This document shows, piece by piece, positions 42,448-51,301 of a stretch of DNA of 64,000 bases. The translations under genes were made by a program, and so were the position numbers. The notes under the pieces were generated by a model. It was not told the DNA's origin and searched no databases. It saw only the letters and a list, made by a program, of their open reading frames with translations. How positions within the stretch are numbered: position 1 is the stretch's first letter; the number at the start of each line of letters is the position of its first letter. The stretch covers positions 1 to 64,000 of the forward strand of contig JBEKZV010000016.1 of assembly GCA_049509515.1 (NCBI GenBank). The letters run 5' to 3'. This stretch comes from JBEKCP01 sp049509515 (lineage in GTDB: Bacteria > Planctomycetota > Planctomycetia > Pirellulales > Thermoguttaceae).

Positions 42448-42460
42448 CCGCGGTTATCCC
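42431..42460. terminator. Perfect hairpin over two convergent stop codons
   Basis: GGGATAACC (42431-42439) and GGTTATCCC (42452-42460) form a perfect 9-base stem with a 12-base loop that spans the stop codons of both convergent genes (TAG 42445-42447 and TTA 42454-42456). There is no T-run on either strand, so it is a candidate bidirectional pause or mRNA-end protection hairpin. Confidence 0.55.
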
Positions 42461-42705
42461 AGCACGATCTGCTGCCGGGCCGTGTCGAACTTGGCCACCT
42501 TGCTCTCGCGGTGCGAGAGGATGCCCATGTTCAAGGGGGCCTGGACGCGAACCGCGATGTCGATGGGGCTGAAGGGCCGCTGACGGCTCTTCACACAGTC
42601 CAGGAAGTTCGCCCACAACCGGGCGGTATCCCCCGCCCCGTGCCAAGGAATGAGCACCTCCTGCCGGCCCTTGCCGGCGGGCACGAGGCGAATCCCCTTT
42701 TCCAT
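42454..42705 (-). pseudogene. C-terminal remnant of a Gfo/Idh/MocA-type oxidoreductase
   Basis: The 83 residues from 42705 read like the tail of Gfo/Idh/MocA proteins: HGAGDTARLWANFLDCVKSR followed by PIDIAVRVQAPLNMGILSHRE is the expected 'W-x-N-F-L-D-C-V-K-S-R ... x-x-N-x-x-x-L' ending. The Rossmann domain, the lysine motif and the rest are missing; upstream sequence in any frame does not continue the match beyond about 42750. It is a truncated copy, not expected to work. Confidence 0.65.
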
Positions 42706-43128
42706 ATCCCAGTCGAGTTTTCGGAGGAACTCGCGGCGGCCGCCTGTCTGGCGGATTGTGTCTTGCGGTTGGTTCACCGAAAGGTCTCCAGTTCCCAGGA
42801 TGCCGACCAGGATACAGCGGTCCCCGAGGGATGGCAAGCAGACGGTCGTTGCGGGCGGTTGTTGTGGCCGGTCTCCGGCCGAGCCGCGCCGCCGGCCGAA
42901 GGTCTCCGCGTCTTGGGAGACCGGCGGTCCCGCGTTTCGGCGGGGTCGGCAGCCCCGCACCCAGCGCGGCGCATGCCGTGCCCGGGCGGCAGTTGACAGC
43001 GGCCGATCCGATCTATTAGAATGATCGTAACTCTCCCGACGAGACGCGGTTGCGCCGAATTGCGCCGCGCCCCCCCCGCCGATTCCTCACCATGCCTGGG
43101 AACGTGGGATAAACACCGGAGTACGTGC
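42706..43128. other. Intergenic stretch with dispersed GC-rich repeat
   Basis: 423 bases without a gene. It contains a hairpin-prone block at about 42880-42960 including GGTCTCC...GGGAGACC and the 27-base repeat 42932-42958 shared with the giant gene. A TATTAG-like sequence at 43014-43019 lies about 110 bases before the next start and could be a -10 box. Confidence 0.5.
42932..42958. repeat. GC-rich dispersed repeat, intergenic copy
   Basis: Identical over 27 bases to 36802-36828 within the giant gene. Flanked upstream by CGGTCTCCGG/GGGAGACCGG hairpin words, which look like the rest of the same element. Confidence 0.85.
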
Positions 43129-45738
43129 ATGAACCACCTGCCCTTGGCCGTAGTGCCGGTCCTTATCGGTCCGCTCCAGGTGCTCATGGCCATATTGCCC
43201 TGGCTCTTGCTCTCGCTGGGCGGTTTGCTCGTGGGGATGTTCCGGCCGCGGGCGTTGTGGGCGGGCGTGAAGTTCTTGTGGCGGCAGAAACTCGCCGTGG
43301 GCGTGCTGGCCGCGGCGGTCACCGGCTCGGTCTTCCTGGTGCGGACGATCTCCTTCGCCGGGCCCGCGCCGGGGAGCGCGGAGATTGCGGGCGAGGACTG
43401 GCCGGTGTTCCGGGGCGATGCGCTGCGCCGCGGCAACGGCGGGGGCGACCCTTCGGCCACGGCCGTGGGTACCCCGCCGCCCGCCGACGGCGGCCTGGTC
43501 TGGAGCTACGCCGGGCCCTTTTTCGCCAGCCCCGCCGTGGTGGGCAACCGGCTCTACGTCAGCTCGGCCGACAAGGGCCCGATGTGCGACCGCGGCGCCA
43601 TCTACTGCCTCGACGCCGATTCGGGGGCCCTGGTCTGGAAGGCAGCCCCCAGGGGCTATGTCGCCACCTTCTCCTCTCCCGTGGTGGCCGGCAGGTTCCT
43701 TGTCTGCGGCGAGGGGCTGCACTACACCGTCAACGCGCGGGTAGTCTGCCTGGACGTGCTGCGGCAGGAGGTCCTCTGGACCTACACGACCCACGGCCAC
43801 GTCGAGTCTACGCCGTGCATCGACAAGGGCCGGGTGTACGTCGGCGCCGGCGACGACGGCTACTATTGTCTCCAGCTCGAGCCCGACGCCGAGGGCCGGG
43901 CGGTGGTGCTCTGGCACGCCCCGACCGAGCGCTGCCCCGACGCCGACACTGCGCCGGCGGTGCATGACGGGCGGTTGGTCGTGGGATGCGGCATGTACGG
44001 TAACGCCATCTGCTGTCTCGATGCCGATACCGGCGACGAGCTGTGGCGCGTGCCCACTCCGTATCCGGTCTTCGGCGCGCCCACCCTGGTCGGCGGGCGG
44101 GTGGTGTTGGGCATGGGCAACGGGAACTACGAGGAGTCGGCCGAGGAGGTCAAACGAAAAGTCCTCGACACGCTCAAGAAGCAGGGCAAGACCGCCGAGG
44201 AACTCGCCGCCGCCGAGAAGACCCTCGGCCCGGCCGGCGAAGTCTGGTGCCTCGACGAGAAGACCGGCCGGGTGCAATGGAAGTTCGTCGCCGGCGACGT
44301 GGTCCTCGGCGCCGTGGCCGCCAGTGAAGACCGCCTATTGTTCGCCGCCAGCGATGGCTACGTCTATGCCCTCTCCACCGCCGGAAAAGAGCTGGGCCGC
44401 TGGAACGCCCACGCCCCGATCGTCGCTTCGCCGGCCGTGAGCGGCGGACTGGTTTACGTCGTCACGAAGACCGGGAAACTGTACGGGCTGCGGACCGACG
44501 ACCTGGAGCTGGCGTGGGAAGCCACGCTCGGCTTCGCCGGTCGGTTCCTCAGCTCGCCCGCGGTCGCCCGCGGCCACGTCTACGTGGGCTCGGAGCAGTA
44601 CGGCCTGCTGTGCGTCGGCAGGCCGGGCGGCCGGAAGCAGGAGCCCTGCTGGGCCGGCGGCTTGGGGGGACCGGGCTGCGGCGGCACGATCGACAACCAG
44701 CCGCTCCCCGACAAGGGCAAGTTCGGCTGGCGATTCCCCAAGACCGAAGACTCCGATCAGGCCCCCGACGTGCAGTTCAGTGCGCCGCCCGCCTGCCTCG
44801 GCGGAGCGCTTTACCTCCCGGTACACGGCGGGCGCAACGGGCTGGTGTGCGTGCGGGAAGACCCCAAGAGAAGAAACGAGCCCCAGGAAGCCTGGTTCGC
44901 CGCCGCTCCCAACGGGGTGTGGCTCTCGCCGGCCGCCGGCTCGCAAGCGGTCTATTTCGTCGACGGGCGGAAAGGCGACGCCCGCCGGCAGCTCCGCTGC
45001 GTTTCGCCCGCCGATGGCAGCGAGCGGTGGAAACTGCCGGTCGCCGCGGACGCCCCCGGCGAGTTCGTCCTGCTGGAGCACGGTGGCCTGGTGGCCGACG
45101 GGCCGCAACAACTCAGTTGTTTCTCCGAGAATGGCGAGGTGGCCTGGCGGGCCGAGTGCGGCGCGGTCTGCGGCGTGCCGGCCGCCAGCGAGGCCCTGCT
45201 GGCCGTCGCCACGGACCGGCCGCCGGCCCTGCTGGTGCTGGATTGCCCCAGCGGTGCGACCCTGTGGCGCATGCCGCTGGAGGCGGCGCCGACCGCCCCG
45301 CCGCTGGTGCGCAAGAACACCGTCTACCTGGGCACGAAATCGGGCGTTGCCGCATTTCGCCTGGCCGACGGCGGGCGGATTTGGGAAGCCAAGAGCGGAC
45401 CGCCCAGCACCCCGTTGGTGCTGGCCAAGAACCGCCTGGCCTACGTCACGGCGGCCGGACAGCTCGTGGTCGTCGGCCTGGAGGACGGCCGGGTGGAGAA
45501 GACGCTGTCCGGCGCGCGGGCGGGCATCGCCCCGCTGGCCTCGCCCGGGGCCCTGGTCTACGCGGCGAAGAAGGGTCTGATGTCGTATCCCAGCGGCGGC
45601 GGCGAGCCGCGGCTGTGGATGAACACCGACTGGCTCGGCCAGCTCACCGCGCCGCCGGTCATGGCCAATTCCCGCGTCTACTTCGCCACCGCGAAGAAGG
45701 GCCTGATCTCGGCCAGCGCGAAGGATAGCTCGCGATGA
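43129..45738 (+). CDS. Membrane-anchored PQQ-type beta-propeller protein
   Basis: An 869-residue protein with two or three N-terminal membrane spans (about 4-37 and 52-72: VLMAILPWLLLSLGGLLVGM, LAVGVLAAAVTGSVFLV) and a long propeller part facing the periplasm. DWPVFRGDALRRGNGG opens the propeller as in PQQ-like proteins, and blades such as IYCLDADSGALVWKA, VVCLDVLRQEVLWTYTT and YCLQLEPDAEGRAVVLWHA follow. Residues about 340-375 (YEESAEEVKRKVLDTLKKQG) form a helical insertion between blades. The start at 43129 is taken because earlier frames are low in complexity. Its stop overlaps the start of the dikinase gene (ATGA), so the two products are made together. Confidence 0.8.
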   Translation: MNHLPLAVVPVLIGPLQVLMAILPWLLLSLGGLLVGMFRPRALWAGVKFLWRQKLAVGVLAAAVTGSVFLVRTISFAGPAPGSAEIAGEDWPVFRGDALRRGNGGGDPSATAVGTPPPADGGLVWSYAGPFFASPAVVGNRLYVSSADKGPMCDRGAIYCLDADSGALVWKAAPRGYVATFSSPVVAGRFLVCGEGLHYTVNARVVCLDVLRQEVLWTYTTHGHVESTPCIDKGRVYVGAGDDGYYCLQLEPDAEGRAVVLWHAPTERCPDADTAPAVHDGRLVVGCGMYGNAICCLDADTGDELWRVPTPYPVFGAPTLVGGRVVLGMGNGNYEESAEEVKRKVLDTLKKQGKTAEELAAAEKTLGPAGEVWCLDEKTGRVQWKFVAGDVVLGAVAASEDRLLFAASDGYVYALSTAGKELGRWNAHAPIVASPAVSGGLVYVVTKTGKLYGLRTDDLELAWEATLGFAGRFLSSPAVARGHVYVGSEQYGLLCVGRPGGRKQEPCWAGGLGGPGCGGTIDNQPLPDKGKFGWRFPKTEDSDQAPDVQFSAPPACLGGALYLPVHGGRNGLVCVREDPKRRNEPQEAWFAAAPNGVWLSPAAGSQAVYFVDGRKGDARRQLRCVSPADGSERWKLPVAADAPGEFVLLEHGGLVADGPQQLSCFSENGEVAWRAECGAVCGVPAASEALLAVATDRPPALLVLDCPSGATLWRMPLEAAPTAPPLVRKNTVYLGTKSGVAAFRLADGGRIWEAKSGPPSTPLVLAKNRLAYVTAAGQLVVVGLEDGRVEKTLSGARAGIAPLASPGALVYAAKKGLMSYPSGGGEPRLWMNTDWLGQLTAPPVMANSRVYFATAKKGLISASAKDSSR

Positions 45739-48392
45739 ACCCCGCCGAGCAGACCAAGGGCTGCGACCTGCCCCACATCCGCTTCTTCGGCCTCGGCGGC
45801 GACGCCGGCGGCCTGCCCGCGCTGGCCGAAGTGGGCGGCAAGGCCATCAACCTGTGCAAGCTCAGCCGGGCGAAACTGCCGGTGCCGCCGGGCTTCGTCG
45901 TCACCACGCAGGCGTACCTCGGCTTCATCGGCCAGGACGGCGTCGGCGCACGGATCGCCGAGCTTGCCGCCTCGATCGAGGAGGGCGACGCGGCGGTGAT
46001 CGAGGCCGGCTCGGCGCAAATCCGCGCCGTGCTGGCCGGGCAGCCGATGCCCAAATCGCTCGCCGCGGAGATTCTCCAGGCTTACCGCCGGCTGCGGGAT
46101 GCCGGCGGGGAGCGGGTCGCCGTCCGCTCCTCCGCCACGGCCGAGGACCTCCCCGAGGCGAGCTTCGCCGGGCAACAGGACACCTACCTGAACGTCGGCG
46201 GCGAGGAAGCGGTCCTGGGGGCGGTGCAATCCTGCTGGGGCAGCCTGTGGACGGCCAGGGCCGTCGCCTACCGCGCCAAGCAAAAGACCCCCGGGGAGGG
46301 CCTGGCCATGGCGGTGGTCGTGCAGCAAATGGTCATGGCCGACGCGGCGGGAGTCCTCTTCACGGCCAATCCCGTCAGCGGCGCCCGGGACGAAATCATC
46401 ATCAACGCGGCATGGGGGCTGGGCGAGGCCATCGTGGGAGGCGAGGTGACGCCCGACCACGTGGTCGTCGAAAAGGCCAGCGGAAAGATCAAGGAGCTGA
46501 CCGTTTCCGACAAGGCCGCCATGACCGCCGTCACGGAGGATGGAACCCGGCAGGTGGCCCTCAACGACGACCGCCGCCACGCGCGGGTGCTGGGGGACGC
46601 CGAAGTCGCCCGCCTCGCCGCGATCGCTCGGCAGATCGAGTTTTATTACGGGGCGCCCCAGGACATCGAATGGGCCATGCTCGCGGGGCAATTCGCGGTG
46701 CTCCAGGCCCGGCCCATCCGCGGACTGGAGGTCGCCGGCGACGTGGAGGCCGGCCGGCTGGCGGAGATCGAGCGGCTCGGCGGGCTCGCGGGCAGCCGGC
46801 GGCGGATCTGGGTGACGCACAACCTGGGCGAAACGCTCGCCGCCCCCACGCCGCTCACCTGGGACATCATCCGCCGCTTCATGAGCGGCGCGGGCGGTTT
46901 CGGCCGGTTCTATTACGACCTGGGCTACCGGCCGTCGCCGCGGGTCTGCGAGGAAGGCTTTCTGGAACTGATCGGCCAGCGGATCTACGCCGACCCGGAG
47001 CGGATGGCGCAGCTTTTCTGGGGCGAAAGCCCCTTGCAGTACGATCTGGAGGCCGTGCTGGCGGACAACACCCTCCTGGACCAGGCCCCGACGAAGTTCG
47101 ATTCCGGCAAGGCCGACGGCACGTTCCTCCTCAAGCTGCCCGGGATGCTCGCCGCGATGCTCCGCTCCTGGCGGATCGCCAAGCGGCTGCGGGGTACGAT
47201 CCGCGACCGTTTCGAGAACGAAGTCCTGCCGCCGTACCTGGATTACGTCCGCCGGAAGCGCGGCGAGGACCTCGGTGGCCTGGAGACCCCGCAGGTGTGC
47301 GGCGAGCTGCGGGCCCGTCGGGAGCGCGTGCTCGACGAGTTCGGCAAGGAATCGCTCAAGCCGGGTTACTTCGGGGCCCTGGCCTTCACCGACCTCCGCG
47401 GCATGCTCGTGCAACTGCTGGGCGACGCCGAGGGGGGCCAGATGGCCTCGGAGCTCACCGCCGGCCTGGAGGGGGATAGCACGGTCGCCCAGAACCAATT
47501 GCTGTACCGCGTGGCGCGGGGCGAAGCGGCCCTGTCGCAGTTCCTCGACGCCTACGGCCACCGCACGGCCGGCGAAATGGAGCTGGCCGAGCCGCGATAT
47601 CGCGAGGACCCCCGCCAGCTCGACAGCACCCTGCAGGCCATGCGCCGCAGCGACCGCTCGCCGGAGGAAATCCACCAGGAACACGCGCGGCGGCGGGCGG
47701 AGGTCGAAAAGGACCTGCCCGCCCTCCTGGCCCGCTGGGGCGGCAGCTCCTTCCGCGAGCAGATCACGGCGAGCATCCGCCAGACCCAGCGGCTGCTGGC
47801 CTATCGCGAATCGGGTAAACACTACCTGATGTTGGGCTACGAGCTCGTGCGCGCGGCGATCCTCGAGCTGGCGCGGCGCTGGCGGTTGGGCCGCGAGGTG
47901 TTCTTCCTCCATCTCGATGAGCTGGAACAGTTCGAGAGCCGCCGCGAGGAGCTTCTGGCGGCCGCGGCCCAGCGGCAGGTCCGCTGGCAGTCGCTCCAGC
48001 GCCTGGACATGCCCGAGGTGATCGACTCCGCCCAGCTCCAGCAGCTCGGCCTGCCGCGAACGTACGATAGCGCGGCGGAGCTGGCGGGCGACGCGGTGGC
48101 GGCGGGCGTGGCCGCCGGCACGGCCCGCGTGGTCTTCGATCCCCGCGAGTCCCGCGACCTGGGCGAGGGCTACATTTTGGTCTGTCCTTCGACCGACCCC
48201 GGCTGGACGCCGCTGTTTGTGAGTGCATGCGGGCTGGTCGTGGAGCGGGGCGGCGTGCTGTCCCACGGGGCGATCGTCGCCCGCGACTTCGGCATCCCCG
48301 CCGTGGTCTGCCCGGGCGCCACCCGCCGCATCCCCGATGGCAGCCAAGTCCGCCTGGACGGCAACCGCGGGCGGATTCATTTGTTGGAATGA
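45735..48392 (+). CDS. Rifampin-phosphotransferase-like dikinase
   Basis: An 885-residue enzyme of the PEP-synthase/PPDK superfamily. The ATP-grasp part (about 20-330) has GGKAINLCKL, VAVRSSATAEDLPEASFAGQ and GVLFTANPVSG; residues about 355-760 are a large helical middle domain; the C-terminus has the phosphohistidine motif GGVLSHGAIVARDFGIPAVV (His 844). This is the domain order and length of rifampin phosphotransferases (ATP, substrate, His); a C-terminal PEP/pyruvate barrel is absent, so it is not a PEP synthase. Known members use ATP to phosphorylate a small molecule, giving AMP and phosphate. The real substrate is unknown; drug inactivation and a metabolic or protein substrate are all open. 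Overlap with the upstream propeller gene and a one-base gap to the next suggest one operon. Confidence 0.85.
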   Translation: MNPAEQTKGCDLPHIRFFGLGGDAGGLPALAEVGGKAINLCKLSRAKLPVPPGFVVTTQAYLGFIGQDGVGARIAELAASIEEGDAAVIEAGSAQIRAVLAGQPMPKSLAAEILQAYRRLRDAGGERVAVRSSATAEDLPEASFAGQQDTYLNVGGEEAVLGAVQSCWGSLWTARAVAYRAKQKTPGEGLAMAVVVQQMVMADAAGVLFTANPVSGARDEIIINAAWGLGEAIVGGEVTPDHVVVEKASGKIKELTVSDKAAMTAVTEDGTRQVALNDDRRHARVLGDAEVARLAAIARQIEFYYGAPQDIEWAMLAGQFAVLQARPIRGLEVAGDVEAGRLAEIERLGGLAGSRRRIWVTHNLGETLAAPTPLTWDIIRRFMSGAGGFGRFYYDLGYRPSPRVCEEGFLELIGQRIYADPERMAQLFWGESPLQYDLEAVLADNTLLDQAPTKFDSGKADGTFLLKLPGMLAAMLRSWRIAKRLRGTIRDRFENEVLPPYLDYVRRKRGEDLGGLETPQVCGELRARRERVLDEFGKESLKPGYFGALAFTDLRGMLVQLLGDAEGGQMASELTAGLEGDSTVAQNQLLYRVARGEAALSQFLDAYGHRTAGEMELAEPRYREDPRQLDSTLQAMRRSDRSPEEIHQEHARRRAEVEKDLPALLARWGGSSFREQITASIRQTQRLLAYRESGKHYLMLGYELVRAAILELARRWRLGREVFFLHLDELEQFESRREELLAAAAQRQVRWQSLQRLDMPEVIDSAQLQQLGLPRTYDSAAELAGDAVAAGVAAGTARVVFDPRESRDLGEGYILVCPSTDPGWTPLFVSACGLVVERGGVLSHGAIVARDFGIPAVVCPGATRRIPDGSQVRLDGNRGRIHLLE

Positions 48393-48393
48393 C

Positions 48394-49242
48394 ATGCTCG
48401 ACTGGATCAACAACGCCGTTTTGACCCTGGCCGATCCCTTGTTTGGTTGGCTGCTGCGGCTGCCCTGGGACCTGGCGCTGGTGCTTGTGGCCGTGGGCAC
48501 CGGGGCGATCATCACGTTCGCCCGGCCGCTCTGCACGAACCAGGATTTATTGGGCCGTTGCGACCGCGACAAGCGGCGGTTGAATGAGCTTATGCGCGAC
48601 GCGAAGCGGCAGAACGACCGGGAGGCCCGCGATCGCTACCGCACGACCCGCAACATGATCGGCATCAAGACGCTCAAGGCCGAGGGCTGGCCGCTGCTGG
48701 CGGCGATCGTGCCGATCGCCGTGCTGGGCACGTGGTGTTTCCAGCGAATGGCGTTCGTTCCGCCGCGCGCCGGCCAGAGCGTGACGGTGACCGCGCATTT
48801 CCCCGTTTCGGCGGCCGGCGGGCTGGCCCACCTCGTGCCCCAGCCGGGCCTCCGCGAGGTGTCCGGACAGGACCCCGCGGGGCCCGAGCGGTGGATCCAG
48901 GAGATCGTGGCCCCGGCTGATGCCCAAGGGACCGACGATGCCGTGGCCACCTGGATTCTCCAGGCCGACGCCAGGCCCGCGCCCTACGTCCTGGAGATTC
49001 GCTACAAGGCGGGCACCTATACCAAGGAGTTGCTCGTGGGGCAGCCCGGCTACGCGCCGGAAATGGAGTCCTACGGCAACGATCAGCCGCTGCAGGCCGT
49101 CCAGATCGGCATGCAGCCGCGGAAGCTCTTCGGCCTGGTGCCCGGCGCCGAGCGGTTCGGACTGCCGCCCTGGCTGGTGGCGTATTTCCTTCTTGCCGTC
49201 CCGTCGGTCAGCCTCCTGAAGCGGCTGACGGGGATCCACTGA
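48394..49242 (+). CDS. EMC3/TMCO1-like (Oxa1-superfamily) membrane protein
   Basis: A 282-residue protein with a membrane span at about 24-43, a strongly charged helical stretch at about 55-95 (LLGRCDRDKRRLNELMRDAK, then NDREARDRYRTTRNMIG), a second span at about 98-117 and a third at about 258-276 (LPPWLVAYFLLAVPSVSLL). A charged coiled coil between the first two of three spans is the hallmark of the EMC3/TMCO1/archaeal DUF106 branch of the Oxa1/YidC/GET superfamily of membrane insertases. Between spans 2 and 3 this protein has an extra extracytoplasmic beta domain of about 130 residues. It starts one base after the dikinase stop, so it is probably translated from the same message. Family membership is by eye. 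Confidence 0.7.
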   Translation: MLDWINNAVLTLADPLFGWLLRLPWDLALVLVAVGTGAIITFARPLCTNQDLLGRCDRDKRRLNELMRDAKRQNDREARDRYRTTRNMIGIKTLKAEGWPLLAAIVPIAVLGTWCFQRMAFVPPRAGQSVTVTAHFPVSAAGGLAHLVPQPGLREVSGQDPAGPERWIQEIVAPADAQGTDDAVATWILQADARPAPYVLEIRYKAGTYTKELLVGQPGYAPEMESYGNDQPLQAVQIGMQPRKLFGLVPGAERFGLPPWLVAYFLLAVPSVSLLKRLTGIH

Positions 49243-49396
49243 GTACAAAGGCGCCCGCATGATTTCGCACACCGCAGACGCACAACCGCCGACACTAGCC
49301 CAAAGCGCAAGCGAGGGACGCAAAAGAGAGGGACGCAAGACGGGCAGTTCCCTCGCTTGCGCGTCGGGCTGGTGTGGCCTTCTCCGACAAAGCCTG

Positions 49397-51289
49397 ATGA
49401 ACTGCCGTCGCTGCCTCGCTACGCTCCCTGCCTTGGCCGTGCTGTTGGCCGCGGCGCCGGCCGCGGCCATGATCAACCCCCACTTCACGCCGGTACACCT
49501 GGTGAAGCAGGCGGGCCTGATCGTGTCGGTGGACCTCAAGCAAGGGGCGTCGAAGGACCAGTACCTGGCCGCGATCCGCGAAGTGCTCAAAGGCAAGACG
49601 GACCTGAAGGCGCTCCGCTTGGACCTTTCCAAGGCGATCAACACGCAGAACGCCGACGCGCTGCGCGAGTTGGCCGCCGGGGGGAAGCCCGCACTGCTCT
49701 TCGTCGGCGAGTTCGCCGAAGAGAAGGGGGGTGGGGTGGAGGCCGCCGCGACGCCCCGCGGCCTGTTGCACCTGGCCGGACAGTGGGCCGAGTTCGACGG
49801 CGGCCAGGACGGCGTCTGGGCCTTCCGCCAGATCGACTCCAAGAGCCAGGCCGTGTGGGCCGGGGGCAGCGACATGCTCCGCCGCGCCGTGGACTATATT
49901 CTCGAGGACGACGACCCGGAAGTGCCCGTCGTCGACGGCGCCGCCTGGAGCAGCGACCAGAAGAAAATCGCCGCGCTGGACGGCAAGATCCGGGCCGTGC
50001 GGCCGATCGACCTGGCCGGCGACGGCAAACTGGTCCTCTTCGTCGCGCGGGACCAGGGCGACCACCTGCTGGTGTGCGATCCCAAGAGCCGGAACTTCTC
50101 CGACATTACCGCCGCGAGGCGATTGCAATCGAAGTCGCGGGCCTTTGCCTGGGGCGACTTCAGCGGCCGGGGCCGGCTGGACTTGATCTCGTTCGACGGC
50201 CGCGCCCTGGCTCTGAGCGCGCAGCAGGCCGACGGCACCTTCCAGGCCCGGCCGCTGGAACTGGCCGCCGCCCTGGAAAACGGCTGCATCGGCCTGGCGG
50301 CGCTGGATTGCGGAACCCCGGCACCCAGCCCCACCGGGTGCCCGGCGGGCCTGCTGGTGAGCACCCGCGGCCGGCCACTGCGGGTGGCCTTCGATCCGGC
50401 CGGCAAGCCTGCGATCTCGATCCTGGCGGCCCCGGGGGTCGATCTGGCGAAGCTGGGTCCGGCCGGGCCGTGCCTGGTGGCCGATTTCAACGGCGACGGG
50501 CTGCCCGATGTCTTGCAGCTCTTCGCCGCCGGCAGCGTGCTCTACCGCGGCCAGGGCCCGGGCAAGTTCGCCCCGGGGACCGCCTGCGCGGTGAAACTGG
50601 GCACGGGTGAAGCCGGCGCGTGCGTGGCCGATTTCGCCGGCGAAGGCCGGTTCGGCGTCCTGGCGGTCAGCACCGATGCCGTCCGCTTGTGGCAGAACGA
50701 AGGTGACGGCAAGTTCGTCGAAACCTTGAACCTCTCCGGCGAGATCGCCTACATCAGCAAGCCGGGCGGCATCGAGTGCATGGTGGGCGACATCAACAAC
50801 GACGGCCGCCAGGACGCTTTGATCGCCTACAGCGCCGCCAGCCCGCAATTGTTCTTCAACCGCGGCTACCGCAGTTTCGGCCATGCCCACACGCTGGACC
50901 TGGCCGAGCGGCAGTTGCTCCCCGTGGCGGAGCAGGGCCAGCAGTCGGCCTGCCTGGGCGATTTCGACGGCGACGGCGCCCAGGACATGGTGCTCGCGCT
51001 CACCAGCGGCGAGATCTGGGTTTTCTTCCGCGAGAACGAGGACCACGAGGCGCACAGCGTGATTGCGGCCCTGCCCGCCGGCGGCCGGTGCAAGGGCCCG
51101 GTGACGGTTACGGGCTGGAACGGCAAACGCTGCCTGGGCGCGTGGAACGTCCTGCCCGGCACGAGCCAGGCGTTCTTCGGCCGCAGGGAGGCCGGTCCCG
51201 TGACCCTCAAGTGGCGCCTGCCCGGCGGCCCGGAACAGAAGAAGGAGGTCGTCGTGGAAAAGGAGATGGTCCGCGTGGAGATCCGCTGA
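49397..51289 (+). CDS. Secreted FG-GAP/VCBS repeat protein
   Basis: A 630-residue protein with signal peptide (TLPALAVLLAAAPAAA). Residues about 30-180 form a small mixed domain containing LLFVGEFAEEKGGG; the rest is an FG-GAP-type propeller with three calcium-binding loops, DFNGDGLPD, DINNDGRQD and DFDGDGAQD. Such propellers bind protein or sugar ligands. It starts 154 bases past the EMC3-like gene on the same strand; sharing that promoter is likely but not shown. The start ATG 49397 is chosen for the signal peptide. Confidence 0.8.
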   Translation: MNCRRCLATLPALAVLLAAAPAAAMINPHFTPVHLVKQAGLIVSVDLKQGASKDQYLAAIREVLKGKTDLKALRLDLSKAINTQNADALRELAAGGKPALLFVGEFAEEKGGGVEAAATPRGLLHLAGQWAEFDGGQDGVWAFRQIDSKSQAVWAGGSDMLRRAVDYILEDDDPEVPVVDGAAWSSDQKKIAALDGKIRAVRPIDLAGDGKLVLFVARDQGDHLLVCDPKSRNFSDITAARRLQSKSRAFAWGDFSGRGRLDLISFDGRALALSAQQADGTFQARPLELAAALENGCIGLAALDCGTPAPSPTGCPAGLLVSTRGRPLRVAFDPAGKPAISILAAPGVDLAKLGPAGPCLVADFNGDGLPDVLQLFAAGSVLYRGQGPGKFAPGTACAVKLGTGEAGACVADFAGEGRFGVLAVSTDAVRLWQNEGDGKFVETLNLSGEIAYISKPGGIECMVGDINNDGRQDALIAYSAASPQLFFNRGYRSFGHAHTLDLAERQLLPVAEQGQQSACLGDFDGDGAQDMVLALTSGEIWVFFRENEDHEAHSVIAALPAGGRCKGPVTVTGWNGKRCLGAWNVLPGTSQAFFGRREAGPVTLKWRLPGGPEQKKEVVVEKEMVRVEIR

Positions 51290-51301
51290 ACACCAAGACA
51301 A

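Noticed and set aside
45735..48392. PEP synthase (ppsA) as the name of the dikinase
   Set aside because: The protein ends with the phosphohistidine domain; the C-terminal PEP/pyruvate-binding barrel of PpsA and PPDK is missing.
45678..48572. 964-codon open frame opposite the dikinase gene
   Set aside because: Antisense shadow; the plus-strand frame holds clear ATP-grasp and phosphohistidine motifs.
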